From assembly GCA_012839475.1 (NCBI GenBank), contig DUNG01000020.1, positions 186,001 through 250,000 of the forward strand: a stretch of DNA of 64,000 bases, given 5' to 3'. A program made the translations under genes and the position numbers. How positions within the stretch are numbered: position 1 is the stretch's first letter; each line of letters opens with the position of its first letter. This DNA is from Petrimonas sp. (lineage in GTDB: Bacteria; Bacteroidota; Bacteroidia; Bacteroidales; Dysgonomonadaceae). The notes beneath the pieces were generated by a model that saw only the letters and a list, made by a program, of their open reading frames with translations, ran no database searches and was not told the DNA's origin. Below, in pieces: positions 18,377-27,026 of the stretch.

Positions 18377-18976
18377 ATATTTGAAGTTCAACAATATTCA
18401 TAACTGCAAAGTACAACGCAACGGAAAGGAAGTAACCCGTAAATCGGATGAGCACTTAGACTTTTAATTTTCAAACAATAAAGCTATCTCATCCGGGATA
18501 ACAACAAAAGGTGGGAAAACACGAACTTGCTCATCAAAAGAAGATGCCATTAATGCAATAACTTGAAAGAATGCACTAGTTTTTCCAGTATCCATAAATA
18601 AACGGTTTTAAAAGACAATTCTTAAGCTATACTATTTTCTGTACGATAAATTAAACAGGTGAAGCCTTACATCAAGTTCTCGTTAAGCAAAGTTCATTCT
18701 TTCTTCGTATCTTTCCAGCTTGGGTAATGATTGAATTCGTTAGGATTTGCCAGTAGCGACTTGTTTCTACTTTCATTTTTTTATTTTTTCTTCAATGTAC
18801 ACGGAGTGAAAAAACGCGAATGCAGCTATCAACAGTCCAATGATAAAAAGGATAACACTCTTGTGTTCTCGAATAAATATGATAATTTTATTCATTTTCC
18901 ATGCCTTTTTATTCCCCATTTTGTTGTTTACAAACAACAGTTTTTTGATTTATTGTTGTCCGGAGCAACAGTTTGC
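18377..18976. other. AT-rich 600-bp stretch with gene debris
   Basis: The two flanking ATPase genes converge here. A 103-codon open frame on the plus strand (18731-19042) has composition typical of chance AT-rich frames and overlaps the end of the minus-strand ATPase, so it is not called. On the minus strand, 18464-18595 reads 43 residues ending in DEIALLFEN and a stop; it looks like the C-terminus of a lost gene. No promoter or terminator was recognised. Confidence 0.5.
18464..18595 (-). pseudogene. Possible small ORF or 3' gene remnant
   Basis: ATG 18595 opens a 43-codon frame with a protein-like composition (MDTGKTSAFFQV start, IPDEIALLFEN end). A stop lies five codons upstream of the ATG. 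I do not recognise the family. It may be a remnant of a gene otherwise lost from this island. Confidence 0.3.
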
Positions 18977-20131
18977 CTAAAACAGGTCTACAATGTTATT
19001 CCAAGCGATAACCTTTCCTTCTTTCCTAACTTGAGGAGTTAAACCGCCATAAATAAGGTAGGGCACTGCCTGAGCGTTCAATTTCCCGTAATAATCGAGT
19101 CCCTTAAAAAAATCTGAAGAGATAGTCGAAGATGATTTTATCTCTATACTTTTCACTTGAAGTCCCGAATCAATCAGACAATCCACCTCGTTACCGGTAG
19201 AATCGCGCCAGTAATATAACGGGGGAACGATAGCCCTGTTGTAATGATACTTCATTAAATCAGAAACAACCAAATTCTCAAAGAGAGCCCCCCTGGCCCA
19301 ATGGGTGGCCAATTCGCGCTCATTGCGTATACCCAACAGGCTGCAAGCAAGACCGGTATCATAAAAGTAAAGCTTGGGAGTTTTCAGGATCCTCTTCGAG
19401 AAATTTTGGAAATGGGGCCGAAGCACAAACGTTATAAAACTGCTTTCTAAAATGGAAAACCAGGACTTCACCGTCTTCAAATCTACGCCCAACTCATTGG
19501 CAATATGGCTGTAGTTTAGCAACTGGCCTATCCTCCCCGCGGCCAAACGCATGAACCGTTGAAACTGGTACAGGTTACCCACATTAACTACCTGTCTCAC
19601 ATCACGTTCGACATAGGTTTGAATATAGGATGGGTAAAAAAGCGTGGGGTGGATGTCGGCATCGTGTAAACGAGGATAAAATCCTTGAAAGATGCTTGTT
19701 TCAAAATTATCAATCGCTTGCCCTGACGCTCTTAATTCAGCAATGCTCAAGGGCAATAGGTGCGTAACAAAAACCCTGCCTGCCAGCGATTGGGAGATCT
19801 TTTCTAAAAGCAGGAAGTTCTGAGAACCGGTTAAAATATATTTGCCCGGCCTGTTTGCCTCATCGCTTGCGGTCTGAATATAGGAAAACAGATCGGGATA
19901 ACGCTGCGCTTCGTCAATAATTACCCCCGATTGAAATTGAGATAAAAACAGACGAGGATCGGATACCGCCGCTTCAAGCGTATCGGGATTTTCTAAGTTC
20001 ACGTACGCATAATCGGGAAAAGTAAGGCGGGCAAGGGTAGTTTTACCCGACTGTCGGGGACCGGTTATCGAAATAATGGGCATCTTTGACGCCATATCTC
20101 GCAGTAGTTGGCTAAGTTCTCGTTGTATCAT
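18977..20131 (-). CDS. AAA_14/DUF4143 family ATPase
   Basis: The 384-residue protein has Walker A GPRQSGKTT (about 23-31), Walker B GVIIDEAQRYP (about 90), a sensor-like LTGSQNF and a C-terminal DUF4143 module with DSTGNEVDCLID...SIEIKSS. It belongs to the same superfamily as the gene at 17039 but is only distantly similar in sequence. The start at 20131 lies four bases after a minus-strand TATCTTTG box, so the mRNA may be leaderless. A 17-bp-arm palindrome sits just upstream. The biological function is unknown. Confidence 0.9.
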   Translation of the reverse strand: MIQRELSQLLRDMASKMPIISITGPRQSGKTTLARLTFPDYAYVNLENPDTLEAAVSDPRLFLSQFQSGVIIDEAQRYPDLFSYIQTASDEANRPGKYILTGSQNFLLLEKISQSLAGRVFVTHLLPLSIAELRASGQAIDNFETSIFQGFYPRLHDADIHPTLFYPSYIQTYVERDVRQVVNVGNLYQFQRFMRLAAGRIGQLLNYSHIANELGVDLKTVKSWFSILESSFITFVLRPHFQNFSKRILKTPKLYFYDTGLACSLLGIRNERELATHWARGALFENLVVSDLMKYHYNRAIVPPLYYWRDSTGNEVDCLIDSGLQVKSIEIKSSSTISSDFFKGLDYYGKLNAQAVPYLIYGGLTPQVRKEGKVIAWNNIVDLF

Positions 20132-20135
20132 AGCG

Positions 20136-20143
20136 CAAAGATA
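20136..20143 (-). promoter_or_regulatory. -7 box of the minus-strand DUF4143 ATPase
   Basis: The minus strand reads TATCTTTG immediately before CGCT and the ATG. Start of transcription about five bases after the box would coincide with the start codon. Confidence 0.5.
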
Positions 20144-20159
20144 ATACCCACGATCGAGT

Positions 20160-20194
20160 TTTGCAAATCTGGAATTGAATTCCAGATTTGCAAA
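20160..20194. repeat. Perfect palindrome with 17-bp arms
   Basis: Arms 20160-20176 and 20178-20194 are exact reverse complements around one G, with core AATCTGGAATT. It lies between the minus-strand ATPase promoter and the T9SS operon. It could be an operator for the ATPase gene, or a recombination or terminator-like site. Confidence 0.85.
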
Positions 20195-20267
20195 TAAAAT
20201 GAACCGAACCAGCTAAAAAAACAGGAAAACACGCAATTTTTCGGCCATTTTGCAGTTATAGGTAGTG

Positions 20268-21440
20268 ATGAAGAAACAGCCATTCTTTCGCATGCGAAGA
20301 AAGTCCGCTGGCGAGTTGCTACATGCGGTAAAGACGAAGCAACGATTCATAGGGTTACTCTTCCCGTTCTTCTGTTGCGCATTCACTATGCAGGCGCAAT
20401 GGGATGCCTCGTGTGACCAGTACTGGGCGACACGCAGCATCTCCAACCCATCGTTTGCCGGGGAGACGGGAGCTATCCGGGCAGTGGCATTCTACCGCAA
20501 GCCGTGGAGCGGCCTGTCAGTCGATATGCCCTTCGAATTCCTGGGGAGACGGCACGGTATCGGGCTGTTCACGCAGATCGTGAAAGCTGAAATGGACGGG
20601 ACAGACGGCATGACCGGAACGGCAGAAACGGTCGGTAAGAGCGGGGGACTCGGAACGTCTCACCGGACGGAGGCACCCCGCAACACCTTGATGGCCGCAC
20701 AATACAGCTTCAAGCAGGAGGTGGGCAAAGGATTCCTCAACGTGGGACTTCAAGCCGGGCTCTACGAGGTAACGTTTAACGCGGGCGATCGTACGAGTAT
20801 CACCACCTCCCTCTCATCGAGCCAGGGGGGCAACGTGTCGGCTCGGGGCAACAAGAAATTGTTCGACGCGGGAGCCGGTATCTCTTGGACGGCACCCTCG
20901 TATTTTGTCGGTTTTTCACTCTTGCATATAAACCAACCCAAGCTCCAGTCATACAACCGGGAAATCGCTCACGAAAATGCGAGCGACCTACCACAACAAT
21001 CAGACCTTCATCAACCTTCAGGCCCCCCGCAACTATCAGGCCTCTCACAACCACCAGTCCTCTCACAACTATCGACAGGGTCGAATGACTCCCTCGTTTC
21101 ATACATTCCACGCGCCTATAATTTCATGGCGGGGTACAATATTCAATGGCTTCAACCGTTAGAGATACAACCGATGGTGTGGTTGCGAAACAGCTCGGGC
21201 AAGACGACGGTAGACGCCACGCTTCGACTGGAGTACGACAAAAAGTTCTCGGCGGGTGCCTCCTGGCGCATAGAGCAGGGGTACGTGGTTTTCGCGGGCA
21301 TCAACATTAAAGGGATAGAAGTAGGATACGCTTATGGGCGGCACACCAAAACCAACCACGAGCTGTACCTCCGGTATCAGTTCCCGCTGGAAGCCTTCAA
21401 ACCGAAACGGCAACCCCATAAAAGCATTCGGTTACTGTAA
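20268..21440 (+). CDS. porP: PorP/SprF-family type IX secretion outer-membrane protein
   Basis: PorP/SprF proteins are outer-membrane beta-barrels of the type IX secretion and gliding machinery. The 390-residue protein has a long basic N-terminus followed by a hydrophobic segment ending in AQ, then the family's opening signature (W..S.DQYW..RS..NPSFAG). It ends with barrel strands and the YRYQFPLE-like terminal motif. Residues about 238-272 form a Pro/Gln/Ser/Leu-rich insert. The start is uncertain: GTG 20265, ATG 20268 or the later Met at 20292. gldK follows after 17 bases. Confidence 0.88.
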   Translation: MKKQPFFRMRRKSAGELLHAVKTKQRFIGLLFPFFCCAFTMQAQWDASCDQYWATRSISNPSFAGETGAIRAVAFYRKPWSGLSVDMPFEFLGRRHGIGLFTQIVKAEMDGTDGMTGTAETVGKSGGLGTSHRTEAPRNTLMAAQYSFKQEVGKGFLNVGLQAGLYEVTFNAGDRTSITTSLSSSQGGNVSARGNKKLFDAGAGISWTAPSYFVGFSLLHINQPKLQSYNREIAHENASDLPQQSDLHQPSGPPQLSGLSQPPVLSQLSTGSNDSLVSYIPRAYNFMAGYNIQWLQPLEIQPMVWLRNSSGKTTVDATLRLEYDKKFSAGASWRIEQGYVVFAGINIKGIEVGYAYGRHTKTNHELYLRYQFPLEAFKPKRQPHKSIRLL

Positions 21441-21457
21441 GACGAGAATAAGATCAA

Positions 21458-22864
21458 ATGAATAATCATTTATCAATGAGAAGATACATTTTTTTCGCAC
21501 TGTTGCTGTTACTCACGGTCGCCTCCTGCGGGAGAAGGGGCATCGGGAGCAGCGTCGGGGGCGAACTCACCGGGGTGCCGGTCGGCAAGGTATGGAGCGA
21601 GCCGACCCCCTACAACATGGTGCTAATATCGAGGGGCTCCTACACGATGGGGGCGGGCCAGATCGACTCCCTTTGGGGCATCACCATCCCCTCCCGCAGG
21701 GTATCGGTGGACGATTTCTGGATGGACGAGACCGAGATTACCAACTCGCAATACAAGCAGTTCGTTTACTGGGTACGCGACTCCATCATCCGAGAACGGC
21801 TGGCGGATCCGGCCTACGCGGGCGATGACTTTTACAAGATCACCGAGGACGAATACGGCGAACCCATCACCCCCCGCCTCAACTGGTCGCTCCCCATCCC
21901 CTGGAAGCTCAACACCGAGGAGGAAGAGGCGGCCATCAACAGCCTCTACACCACCCATCCCATCACCGGTAAAACCATGCTGGACGTCCGCCAGTTGAAC
22001 TTCCGCTACGAATGGTTCGACGCGGCAGAGGCGGCACGCGAGCAATACGGGCTCGGCCCGACGGGGCTGACTCCTAACGGGGAAGGGGCAGGCAGCCGAA
22101 ATGAAACCGTGCTTATCACGAAAGACACGGCCTACATCGCCCCGGATGGACGCATCGTGAACGAGACCATCACCCGCCCGTTTAGCGGACTATATGACTT
22201 CGTGCATACCCGCATCGTGAACATTTACCCCGATACCACCTGCTGGGTGAATGACTTCCCTGAGGCGGACAACGAACGCTACCTGCGCCACTACTTCTCG
22301 CACCCCGCCTACGCGCACCACCCGGTGGTGGGTGTCTCGTGGGAGCAAGCCACCGCCTTTTGCGCATGGCGCACCCTCTTCCTCCGCCGAAGCATCAACC
22401 GGGAAGACGTGATCGTTGAGCGGTACCGGCTGCCGACCGAAGCAGAATGGGAGATGGCGGCCCAAGACAGCGAGATCATCAACGAGAGTGGCTGCTTTCA
22501 GGCCAACTTCAAATCGGGCGACGGGGGATACGCCGCGGATAATCACCTGATTACCGCCAAGGTGAGGAGCTTCAAGCCCAACCTGTACGGGCTATACGAT
22601 ATGGTGGGAAACGTGGCAGAGTGGACCGCCACCGATTATACCGAAGCGGGCAACAAGCTAATGGGCGATATAAACCCACAGTACCGCCGTAACCCATCGG
22701 GAGACGACTTCCACCCGACCCACCGAAAAGTGGTAAAAGGAGGATCGTGGAAAGATATTTACCCCTTTATCCGCCCTGACCTACGCGATAGCGAACAGCC
22801 TAACCAAGGGCGATCCTATATCGGCTTCCGTTGCGTCCGCACGCGGGTAAGCACGGGAGATTAA
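21458..22864 (+). CDS. gldK: GldK/PorK lipoprotein of the type IX secretion system
   Basis: This 468-residue lipoprotein has a signal peptide ending in a lipobox (TVAS-C near residue 24) and a formylglycine-generating-enzyme (SUMF1-like) fold. Landmarks are YTMGAGQ near 65, DFWMDETEITNSQY, PVVGVSWEQATAFCAW, RLPTEAEWE and the terminal YIGFRCVR. GldK/PorK and GldN/PorN form the periplasmic ring of the T9SS. The order porP-gldK-gldL-gldM-gldN is the standard T9SS locus. Confidence 0.96.
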   Translation: MNNHLSMRRYIFFALLLLLTVASCGRRGIGSSVGGELTGVPVGKVWSEPTPYNMVLISRGSYTMGAGQIDSLWGITIPSRRVSVDDFWMDETEITNSQYKQFVYWVRDSIIRERLADPAYAGDDFYKITEDEYGEPITPRLNWSLPIPWKLNTEEEEAAINSLYTTHPITGKTMLDVRQLNFRYEWFDAAEAAREQYGLGPTGLTPNGEGAGSRNETVLITKDTAYIAPDGRIVNETITRPFSGLYDFVHTRIVNIYPDTTCWVNDFPEADNERYLRHYFSHPAYAHHPVVGVSWEQATAFCAWRTLFLRRSINREDVIVERYRLPTEAEWEMAAQDSEIINESGCFQANFKSGDGGYAADNHLITAKVRSFKPNLYGLYDMVGNVAEWTATDYTEAGNKLMGDINPQYRRNPSGDDFHPTHRKVVKGGSWKDIYPFIRPDLRDSEQPNQGRSYIGFRCVRTRVSTGD

Positions 22865-22902
22865 TCGAAAACCACGGCAAAAATCAAACAATAAGCGAAC
22901 CT

Positions 22903-23805
22903 ATGAACGCCTATAGCAAATACAAGAACCGACTGGAACAGTTTCTCCAGACCGAACGGGGAAAACGGTTTATCCACTTCGCCTACAGCATCGGCGCCGC
23001 CATCGTCATCCTCGGCGCCATGTTCAAGATCCTCCACCTCCCCTTTGGCAACGAAATGCTATTTATTGGCATGACGACCGAAGTGATCGTGTTCATCCTG
23101 TCGGCATTCGACCGACCGGTGCAGGACTACGCGTGGGAGGAGGTCTTCCCGGTACTGAGCGGGAAAGGGGCGATTACCGGGGAACCAGTCAGTAAACAGC
23201 CATTTCCCGTGGAGCAAATGAGTAGGGAAACGGCGGCAAGAGAGCCTTTTGCTGGAGAGACAATCGCCAGAGGACCGATTGTCGAGGGGCCAATTACCAG
23301 AAGCCCAATCGTCAAAGAACCTGTCTCCGGAGAACCTTTCGATAGAGGAGCAGCCATTAGAGAACCGATGACAAGAGAATCTGAAACCCTTCGGCATGAT
23401 CTCTCATCAACCAGCGAAGAGTATGGTCGACAGATGGAGAGCCTGAATCGCACGCTATCGGGCCTCAACTCCCTCTACGAAGTGCAACTCAAGAACATCA
23501 GCGGCCAGCTCGGCACCATCGAGCAGATCAACGCGGGACTGAACCGTCTCCGCTCGGTGTATAGCGATGCCCTACCCGACGGGACCTCCATCAAAGAGGA
23601 GACGGACAAGATGGCACGGCAACTCAAGGAGTTAAACGATGTCTACGGACGTATGCTGCACGCCATGACGGTACACGGTGGGAACTATCCCGCCAGTCGC
23701 GATGATTATTTTACGCGCAACAACGAGAACAGGGATGACCACCGTTCTCAACGGGGCGACGACCACACGTACCGTAACGACAACCCTTCGTATAACCGTC
23801 CATAA
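22903..23805 (+). CDS. gldL: GldL/PorL inner-membrane motor protein of the T9SS
   Basis: GldL and GldM form the inner-membrane proton-driven motor that powers type IX secretion. The 300-residue protein starts at ATG 22903. Two membrane helices lie at about 24-44 and 50-66; the first ends in the conserved MFKILHLPFG. A long cytoplasmic part has coiled-coil stretches (about 165-255). Between them, about 85-160, is an irregular repetitive linker rich in REPF/GPI/EPV units, and a polar Asp/Asn/Arg tail ends the protein. The membrane and coiled-coil parts identify the family firmly. Confidence 0.93.
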   Translation: MNAYSKYKNRLEQFLQTERGKRFIHFAYSIGAAIVILGAMFKILHLPFGNEMLFIGMTTEVIVFILSAFDRPVQDYAWEEVFPVLSGKGAITGEPVSKQPFPVEQMSRETAAREPFAGETIARGPIVEGPITRSPIVKEPVSGEPFDRGAAIREPMTRESETLRHDLSSTSEEYGRQMESLNRTLSGLNSLYEVQLKNISGQLGTIEQINAGLNRLRSVYSDALPDGTSIKEETDKMARQLKELNDVYGRMLHAMTVHGGNYPASRDDYFTRNNENRDDHRSQRGDDHTYRNDNPSYNRP

Positions 23806-23817
23806 ACCAACCGAGCC

Positions 23818-25368
23818 ATGGCAGTAAACAGTCCCCACTCCCCCCGTCAGAAAATGATTAACGTGATGTACCTGGTGTTCATCGCGATGCTGGCATTGAA
23901 CGTTTCGGTGGAGGTACTGGACGGGTTCAAGACGGTGGACGATAGCCTGGGCGACTCCTCGGCCACGCTGAAAGAAAGAAACGGGTTGATCATGGACGAG
24001 TTGACCGCGTACAACGTGGAGAACCCAGAAAAAGCGGGCGAATGGTACGAAAAAGGAGTGCAGGTACGTGCCATGAGCGATTCAATCGTTGATTACATCC
24101 AATTTCTCAAGCTTCGGATGGTACAAGAGGCGGATGGGAAAAAGGGAAACCTCGATAAGATCAAGCACATGGACGACATAAGCGCCGCCTCCATGGTCAT
24201 GCTGTCGCCCATCAACGGGGAGGGCGCCAAGTTAAGGACATCAATCGACCGCTACCGGGAAGCGGTCATCAGCCACGTCACTGATCCCGCCCGAAAAGCG
24301 ATCATCAACAAAAACCTGAGTACCGAATCGAGTGCAGCCCCCAAAAGCTGGGAAGAAGCCCTCTTCGAGCAGATGCCCCTGGCGGCAGCCATCACCATGC
24401 TCACGAAGATAGAGAACGATATCCGCTCGTCGGAAGGGGAAGCGTTGACCCACCTCCTCAACAACGTGGACGAGGGGGACGTGCGGGTAAACCGACTGAA
24501 TGCGTACCTGATCCCCGAATCGGACATCGTGATGCAAGGAGCCAGCTATAACGCCCGGGTCATCCTCGCGGCGGAAGACACCACCCGATCACCCACCCTC
24601 TTCGTGGGGGGCGCCGTCTTGACCGGTGAAGAGCCAAACCGATTTTCCGTACCGGCTACGCGCACGGGCACTTTCCCGGTGGAAGGGTACGTGGAGATGA
24701 AGGACGACAATGGAACGGTAACACGCCACCCGTTCAGCAGCAGTTACACCGTGATCGAGCCGATGGCCTCCATCGCACCCACGTTGACAAACGTGCTCTA
24801 CGCGGGCATCGACAACGAGATAAGCATCTCGGTACCCGGTATTGCCCCCGGCAACGTCCAGGCAACAATGGATAACGGTACGCTCACCCGCCGGGGTAAC
24901 CACTGGGTGGCTCGCCCCGCGACGGTGGGACAGAACACGGCCATCACCGTCACCGCACGAACCACCGACGGGACACCACGCCGCGTGGCGGTACAGGAGT
25001 TCAGGGTACGCCCCCTCCCCGACCCCACCCCCTACATCGCGTACGCCGATGCCGAAGGCCGCCCCGCCACCTTTAAGGGTGGTTCGCTATCGAAGGCGGT
25101 GCTGATGAACAGCCAAGGCATCGAAGCCGCCATTGACGACGGCATCCTCAACGTGCCGTTCCAAGTGAAGAGCTTCCGGGCCGTCTTCTTCGACTCCATG
25201 GGGAATGCCATACCGGAAGTATCCAACGGCGACCGCTTCTCCGACAGGCAGAAGGAGCAGATCCGCCGCCTATCGAGGGGGAACTACTTCTACATCTCGG
25301 GCGTGCGGGCAGTAGGGCCGGACGGCACGGAACGGGAGATCGCCGTGATGGAGGTAAGGGTACAGTAA
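23818..25368 (+). CDS. gldM: GldM/PorM periplasmic motor protein of the T9SS
   Basis: The 516-residue protein has a short cytoplasmic N-terminus (SPRQKMINVMYLV), one membrane helix (about 14-32), a helical domain D1 and three beta domains (D2-D4) ending in AVMEVRVQ. GldM spans the periplasm and transmits GldL motor torque to the GldK/GldN ring. It begins 12 bases after gldL. Length and opening motif are typical. Confidence 0.96.
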   Translation: MAVNSPHSPRQKMINVMYLVFIAMLALNVSVEVLDGFKTVDDSLGDSSATLKERNGLIMDELTAYNVENPEKAGEWYEKGVQVRAMSDSIVDYIQFLKLRMVQEADGKKGNLDKIKHMDDISAASMVMLSPINGEGAKLRTSIDRYREAVISHVTDPARKAIINKNLSTESSAAPKSWEEALFEQMPLAAAITMLTKIENDIRSSEGEALTHLLNNVDEGDVRVNRLNAYLIPESDIVMQGASYNARVILAAEDTTRSPTLFVGGAVLTGEEPNRFSVPATRTGTFPVEGYVEMKDDNGTVTRHPFSSSYTVIEPMASIAPTLTNVLYAGIDNEISISVPGIAPGNVQATMDNGTLTRRGNHWVARPATVGQNTAITVTARTTDGTPRRVAVQEFRVRPLPDPTPYIAYADAEGRPATFKGGSLSKAVLMNSQGIEAAIDDGILNVPFQVKSFRAVFFDSMGNAIPEVSNGDRFSDRQKEQIRRLSRGNYFYISGVRAVGPDGTEREIAVMEVRVQ

Positions 25369-25388
25369 ACCATTCAAACAAAAACAGT

Positions 25389-26297
25389 ATGCAAGCAAAA
25401 GTACGACTGATATGGATTCTAAGCATGGTGGCCATCAGTATGGTGGCTATCGCCCCGCTATTCCCCCAGGAAAACGCGCGATGGTCCCGCGTGATTTACC
25501 GCCAGCTTGACCTCACCCAAGAGGCCAACGCACCGCTCTATTACATGAAAACAACCAGCGGAGAGCAATCCAGCCTCTTTACCATGCTTTTCCGGCTGCT
25601 TCAGAACGATGCCATCCCCGCCTACGAATACCTTGATGGTCAGGAACGGTTCACCGACGAGTACCGAATTAACTTTAAAGAGTTCCTGGACAGGTTTAGC
25701 ATCTACTACCAAGAGGATAACGGGAAGATCACGGTGGATGATGCCGATATCCCGAGCCACGAGGTGCTAGCCTACTTCCTAAAGGAGGTGTACTACTTCG
25801 ATTCCCGCAGCTCAAACTTCATGGTGCGCCCCTTCGCCCTCTGCCCCGTCCTCCTTCGCCGTGACGACCTCGATAACGTGGCCACCCGATACCCCCTCTT
25901 CTGGGTACCTTACGATGAGCTGGAACCACATACCCGAAAGATGCCAGTGATGACCTCTACCCTCAACAACAGCATGAACGGAACCGTGGACGACTTCTTC
26001 CGACTCAGGAAATACGATGGTGAAATCTACAAGGCAGGGAACCCGAGGAACCTGGCCATCGCCCAGTATACCTCCAGCCCGGAGGAGATGAAAGCCGAGC
26101 AAGAGCGCATCGAAAAGGAGTTGAAGGATTTCGAAAAAGGGTTGTGGATAGACGAGGATGAGCTTATTCCCACCGAACCATCCACCAACCGCCCCGACCG
26201 CCGAAATACGAAAACAAGGGTCTCCCGCCGCGATCGACGACCCGGGAGCAACCCTTCCAGCAGTTCATCAGTCACCATGCGCGACCGCAGATATTAA
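25389..26297 (+). CDS. gldN: GldN/PorN periplasmic ring component of the T9SS
   Basis: The 302-residue protein has a Sec signal peptide (about 5-25) and the GldN domain, including W.RVIYRQLDLT near the mature N-terminus and a YFLKEVYYFD block near 125. The C-terminal tail is basic and disordered (Arg/Pro/Ser-rich). GldN partners GldK in the outer-membrane-associated ring. It ends the operon; no clear terminator was seen in the 50 bases after it. Confidence 0.95.
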   Translation: MQAKVRLIWILSMVAISMVAIAPLFPQENARWSRVIYRQLDLTQEANAPLYYMKTTSGEQSSLFTMLFRLLQNDAIPAYEYLDGQERFTDEYRINFKEFLDRFSIYYQEDNGKITVDDADIPSHEVLAYFLKEVYYFDSRSSNFMVRPFALCPVLLRRDDLDNVATRYPLFWVPYDELEPHTRKMPVMTSTLNNSMNGTVDDFFRLRKYDGEIYKAGNPRNLAIAQYTSSPEEMKAEQERIEKELKDFEKGLWIDEDELIPTEPSTNRPDRRNTKTRVSRRDRRPGSNPSSSSSVTMRDRRY

Positions 26298-26346
26298 TAC
26301 ACCCTAAGAGTCAACTTAGAGGCATAATGTGTGAATCTGAGGAATA

Positions 26347-26394
26347 TTTGCGCATACCGAAATAAGTACTTATATTTGTACGTAAAACGTACAA
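26347..26394 (+). promoter_or_regulatory. yefM-yoeB promoter and operator
   Basis: A -33 TTTG (26347-26350), 20 bases of spacing and a -7 box TATATTTG (26371-26378) match the consensus fully. A perfect inverted repeat, TTGTACGT and ACGTACAA (26376-26383 and 26387-26394), overlaps the -7 box and contains the TGTAC core typical of YefM operators. Confidence 0.88.
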
Positions 26395-26397
26395 AAA

Positions 26398-26658
26398 ATG
26401 AAAACAACAAATTATACGGAGTTGCGTAACAACATGAAGTCTTACCTTGACAGCGTGGTAAACGACAATGAACCCCTATTGATTTATCGCTCTAATAACA
26501 AGAGCGTTGTAATAATATCACTGGAAGAGTATAATGCGATAAAAGAGACCGAATATATCATGAAGTCGCCGGCAATGATGGAACTATTGCGTGAAGGGGA
26601 TAAGGAGGTTGAACAGGGAGGGGGTACATCCATCGAAATTGACGATTTATGGAAATAA
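26398..26658 (+). CDS. yefM: YefM/Phd-family antitoxin
   Basis: The 86-residue protein has the N-terminal Phd/YefM DNA-binding fold (MKTTNYTELRNNMKSYLDSV, then VVIISLEEYNAI) and an acidic C-terminal tail that would wrap the toxin. It should neutralise YoeB and repress its own promoter through the overlapping palindrome. Its stop overlaps the toxin start by ten bases. Confidence 0.93.
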   Translation: MKTTNYTELRNNMKSYLDSVVNDNEPLLIYRSNNKSVVIISLEEYNAIKETEYIMKSPAMMELLREGDKEVEQGGGTSIEIDDLWK

Positions 26659-26924
26659 TATTCCTTTCACAAGCCCTTAAAGACCGAGACTATTGGAAGG
26701 CGACCGGAAACAAAGCCATCATGAGAAGAATTAGCGCGTTACTGTCTGATATAAAAGCACATCCCTACACCGGTATAGGCAAACCGGAAGCCCTAAAATT
26801 TGACCTACAGGGAAAGTGGTCAAGGAGGATTAACTCGGAACATAGAGTCATTTACTCCGTGCGTGAAGATGAAGAGGGCATGGTGGTATACATCTATTCC
26901 ATGCGGTACCATTATCGGAAATAA
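26649..26924 (+). CDS. yoeB: YoeB-family ribosome-dependent mRNA interferase
   Basis: This 91-residue RelE-fold toxin has the YoeB hallmarks: IGKPEALK, SRRINSEHRVIY and a C-terminal MRYHYRK containing the catalytic His-Tyr. YoeB cleaves mRNA in the ribosomal A site. It overlaps the antitoxin gene, as is usual for this pair. Confidence 0.93.
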   Translation: MEIIFLSQALKDRDYWKATGNKAIMRRISALLSDIKAHPYTGIGKPEALKFDLQGKWSRRINSEHRVIYSVREDEEGMVVYIYSMRYHYRK

Positions 26925-26930
26925 AATCTG

Positions 26931-26962
26931 TTTGGCACGTTCGGTAGAAATAATTATTTTTG
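26931..26962 (+). promoter_or_regulatory. Promoter of the sialate O-acetylesterase gene
   Basis: TTTG (26931-26934), exactly 20 bases, and TATTTTTG (26955-26962) make a full consensus promoter. It begins seven bases after the yoeB stop and leaves a leader of about 60 bases. Confidence 0.85.
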
Positions 26963-27026
26963 TATGTACACGAACAACATGAGAGTCATCCATAATAAAT
27001 AGAATGTAAAGTAAAAATTACCCATC

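Noticed and set aside
18731-19042. 103-codon open frame in the AT-rich gap
   Set aside because: It is Phe/Ser/Asn-rich as chance AT-rich frames are, has no promoter and runs into the 3' end of the minus-strand ATPase gene.
22831-22902. Upstream extension of gldL inside gldK
   Set aside because: The frame is open, but the added residues overlap gldK and lack the conserved GldL start; ATG 22903 begins the membrane domain properly.
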